Positions 13,201-13,619 of a stretch of DNA of 13,619 bases are shown here, one piece after another. The notes beneath the pieces were generated by a model. The model saw only the letters and a program-made list of their open reading frames with translations, was not told the DNA's origin and did no database searches. This DNA is from Candidatus Krumholzibacteriia bacterium. GTDB lineage: Bacteria > Krumholzibacteriota > Krumholzibacteriia > LZORAL124-64-63. The position numbers were made by a program, and so were the translations under genes. How positions within the stretch are numbered: position 1 is the first letter of the stretch; each line of letters begins with the position of its first letter. The stretch lies in NCBI GenBank assembly GCA_030643455.1, contig DAOWLV010000032.1, forward strand, positions 1 through 13,619, written 5' to 3'.

Positions 13201-13619
13201 GGGAAACGTTCGTAGTTGATGGTCTTGTTGATCAGGGTACGGGCTTCGGTTTCGTTTTCCACCGGCATACGGCCTATCGTGGCATCCATCAGCCAGTCGT
13301 CGCCGTCCAGTAGCACGTACGGATGATCAGAGGGGTTGGCGTAGAAGTTGAAGGTGGGGATCTCGTCCACGTCACCGACCAGCAGAATGTACTCCGGAGG
13401 TGAGTCCCAGGTATCGTAGGCGGTCTGGATGTAATTCTTGATGCCTTCGGTGGATGCACCGGTCACGGTGGTTGAAACGGTGGTCACGTGATAGCCCTTG
13501 CGGGTCTTCCAATCCACCAGGGGAGCCACGGCTGGCGCGAAGGCCGGGGCGTGGATAATCAGGATGGAACCGCCTCCCGCACCGCTCTTGTCAATTTCCA
13601 CGGGCATGGTCCGCCCAAG
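10266..13619 (-). CDS. C25 (gingipain-type) peptidase-like exoprotein with Ig-like modules and C-terminal sorting tail (5' end outside window)
   Basis: The frame runs open to the right edge, so the signal peptide and propeptide are missing; numbering is from the Met at 13607, probably internal. Residues about 12-360 are a C25 domain: ILIIHAPAFAPAVAPLVDWK (15-34), YILLVGDVDEIP (73-84), DATIGRMPV (108-116), the nucleophile region SFVCLNGDY with Cys246, and NLMGDPSLKFW (347-357). The family's catalytic His normally sits in a G-H-G turn before the Cys; here the turn reads YRGWAYG, with Trp212 in its place. An Ig-like domain (about 362-445), two CARDB-like domains (about 455-680), a nidogen-like beta-sandwich (about 690-920), an FN3-like domain (about 925-1020) and a tail (1024-1113: YPAHPNPARG, VYDVAGRLVRTL, GVYFYRL, TRKMILLR) follow. 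This tail resembles FlgD-Ig/Por-secretion C-terminal domains, suggesting surface delivery by a type IX-like route or anchoring. Proteolytic activity is uncertain. It lies 69 bp before pgsB. Confidence 0.9.
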   Translation of the reverse strand, partial: LGRTMPVEIDKSGAGGGSILIIHAPAFAPAVAPLVDWKTRKGYHVTTVSTTVTGASTEGIKNYIQTAYDTWDSPPEYILLVGDVDEIPTFNFYANPSDHPYVLLDGDDWLMDATIGRMPVENETEARTLINKTINYERFPDLAGDPTWQTRSLMVAGVYASETPGYTVDFCGEMLTDMGFPDPTAVSSPPLPSLMGATVVRNTINAGVGFVVYRGWAYGTAGWDPPMFTVDDIPALDTNNMTPIVMSFVCLNGDYTSSSPCFGEVFVRQGSPDDPGKGAVAFIGNGEHWSHTRYNDAMAISLFERIVDEGVTDLGTLLDTGKMRFMDYFPNEMSAAEFGEESVEFYFHIYNLMGDPSLKFWRQLPQAIEVSHPDHLLVGSNSLTVSVVTEGASTPVAGARVGVVQSGQLIGTGVTGPDGTLDLEISPVLQGAVIEITVSEVGVNPYEATIATGTAAVFLGATAMEVDDSAGNGDQVINPGETLALTATIKNHGSSPSGAFTLSIAEVSGPGSAAGQVAFPDIPGGAEAVASATLGLVIAADAADASLITLQLDAERLGGQHDTSLVSLAVTAPAWGEVYLAAADGSAPRPGQTTNLALTLRNTGSIAAGGGTVELTLLTPGGSTLGTGTATIPACQPGETVTTDAVFDLGVTPDTPTATNLTFGLVVTTTAGYRTDTNCAVVVGPVNVSSPVGPDNYGYFAYDSADFDYPDSRPVYFWNEISSAMGGPGTLLDFPIENEVVWMVIDLPFTFRYYGQDYTQIRVSDNGWVSFDTGSDYDFYNWTIPTQYGVEALVAPFWDNLNPAPPGEGQENVNGIDPDGIYTHHDQTLGAFIVEWSRLPHYKPEILGLQTFQLALMDQASHPTATGDGELLFLYRQVNNNDYMRMYATVGIESPDGTDGLQLSYGNVNAPGMAPLQPGLAVRVTTEVPLRVPFALSRFVATATASQIDLNWEPADDRPVVGWHVDRIRDGQRVRLTEYPLAGEARRFTAPVDGDPSEDRFMLTALHPYSVSSEPGQTSVAAALATRLALYPAHPNPARGAASIGFALPRQTHVRLRVYDVAGRLVRTLVDGQVAAGEGVKIWDGRDDSGTPAAGGVYFYRLETGASALTRKMILLR
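10269..10538 (-). other. FlgD-like / Por-type C-terminal sorting domain
   Basis: The last 90 residues contain the pattern typical of cargo tails in FCB-type bacteria: a YPxxPNPxxG start, a VRLRVYDVAGRLVRTL core, WDGRDDSGTPAAGG, GVYFYRL and a TRKMILLR end. Such tails are read by type IX secretion in Bacteroidota; no secretion gene is in view here to confirm the route. Confidence 0.75.
12855..12983 (-). other. C25 active-site region with Trp at the usual His position
   Basis: Residues 209-251 span YRGWAYGTAGWDPP and SFVCLNGDY. Gingipains have G-H-G followed by a downstream Trp and a Cys about 33 residues later. Here the Trp-Asp-Pro (219-221) and Cys246 are kept, at a His-to-Cys distance of 34, but the His codon is TGG. 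Nearby His284 and His287 are the only other histidines within about 50 residues after the Cys. Confidence 0.7.

Noticed and set aside
11034..13313. 759-residue plus-strand open frame
   Set aside because: It is antisense to the C25 peptidase gene, with Gly/Asp/Val/His-rich low-information translation typical of mirror frames in GC-rich DNA.

Overview
The window reads as a piece of a GC-rich bacterial genome (more than 60% G+C by eye) from a diderm, probably an uncultured lineage near the FCB group such as Krumholzibacteriota, Eisenbacteria or Latescibacterota. That placement is inference. It rests on a secreted C25 (gingipain-type) peptidase with Ig-like modules and a FlgD/Por-type C-terminal tail, a 521-residue protein ending in the aromatic residue typical of outer-membrane barrels, LVIVD-repeat and FGE-like lipoprotein architecture, and a long BNR-repeat exoprotein.

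Layout. A plus-strand gene, cut at the left edge, encodes the end of a BNR/sortilin-like exoprotein (1-1376). Everything else is on the minus strand and converges on it across 38 bp. In transcription order: a C25 peptidase cut at the right edge (13619-10266); a 69-bp gap; pgsB (10196-9015); pgsC (9018-8545); pgsW fused to a long periplasmic extension (8564-6543); an outer-membrane beta-barrel protein (6546-4981); a lipoprotein with an LVIVD propeller, FN3 and FGE-like domain (4971-2518); and a DUF1624/HGSNAT-like membrane acyltransferase (2509-1415). From pgsB onward genes overlap by 4 or 20 bp or are 8-9 bp apart, so they look like one six-gene operon. No RNA genes, CRISPR arrays, insertion sequences or gene-free stretches above 300 bp were seen.

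How it may work. PgsB (ATP-dependent amide ligase) and PgsC (membrane partner) form the known poly-gamma-glutamate synthase core, and PgsW is a family found beside them. No pgsA/capA exporter gene or pgsS/capD hydrolase gene is visible. Instead, PgsW carries two copies of a beta-rich module, and the next gene has a third copy of the same module at the N-terminus of a predicted outer-membrane barrel. The three copies share V-[NT]-G-P-x2-[VIL]-x4-R-x2-F with identical spacing, and a later P-[KE]-G turn. My leading hypothesis is a self-contained envelope-spanning system that makes a gamma-glutamyl (or related) polymer and passes it from the inner-membrane synthase through module-module contacts to a dedicated barrel, with a surface lipoprotein and an acyltransferase as accessory or modifying parts. 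The synthase core is well supported; the export role of the barrel and the roles of the last two genes are inference.
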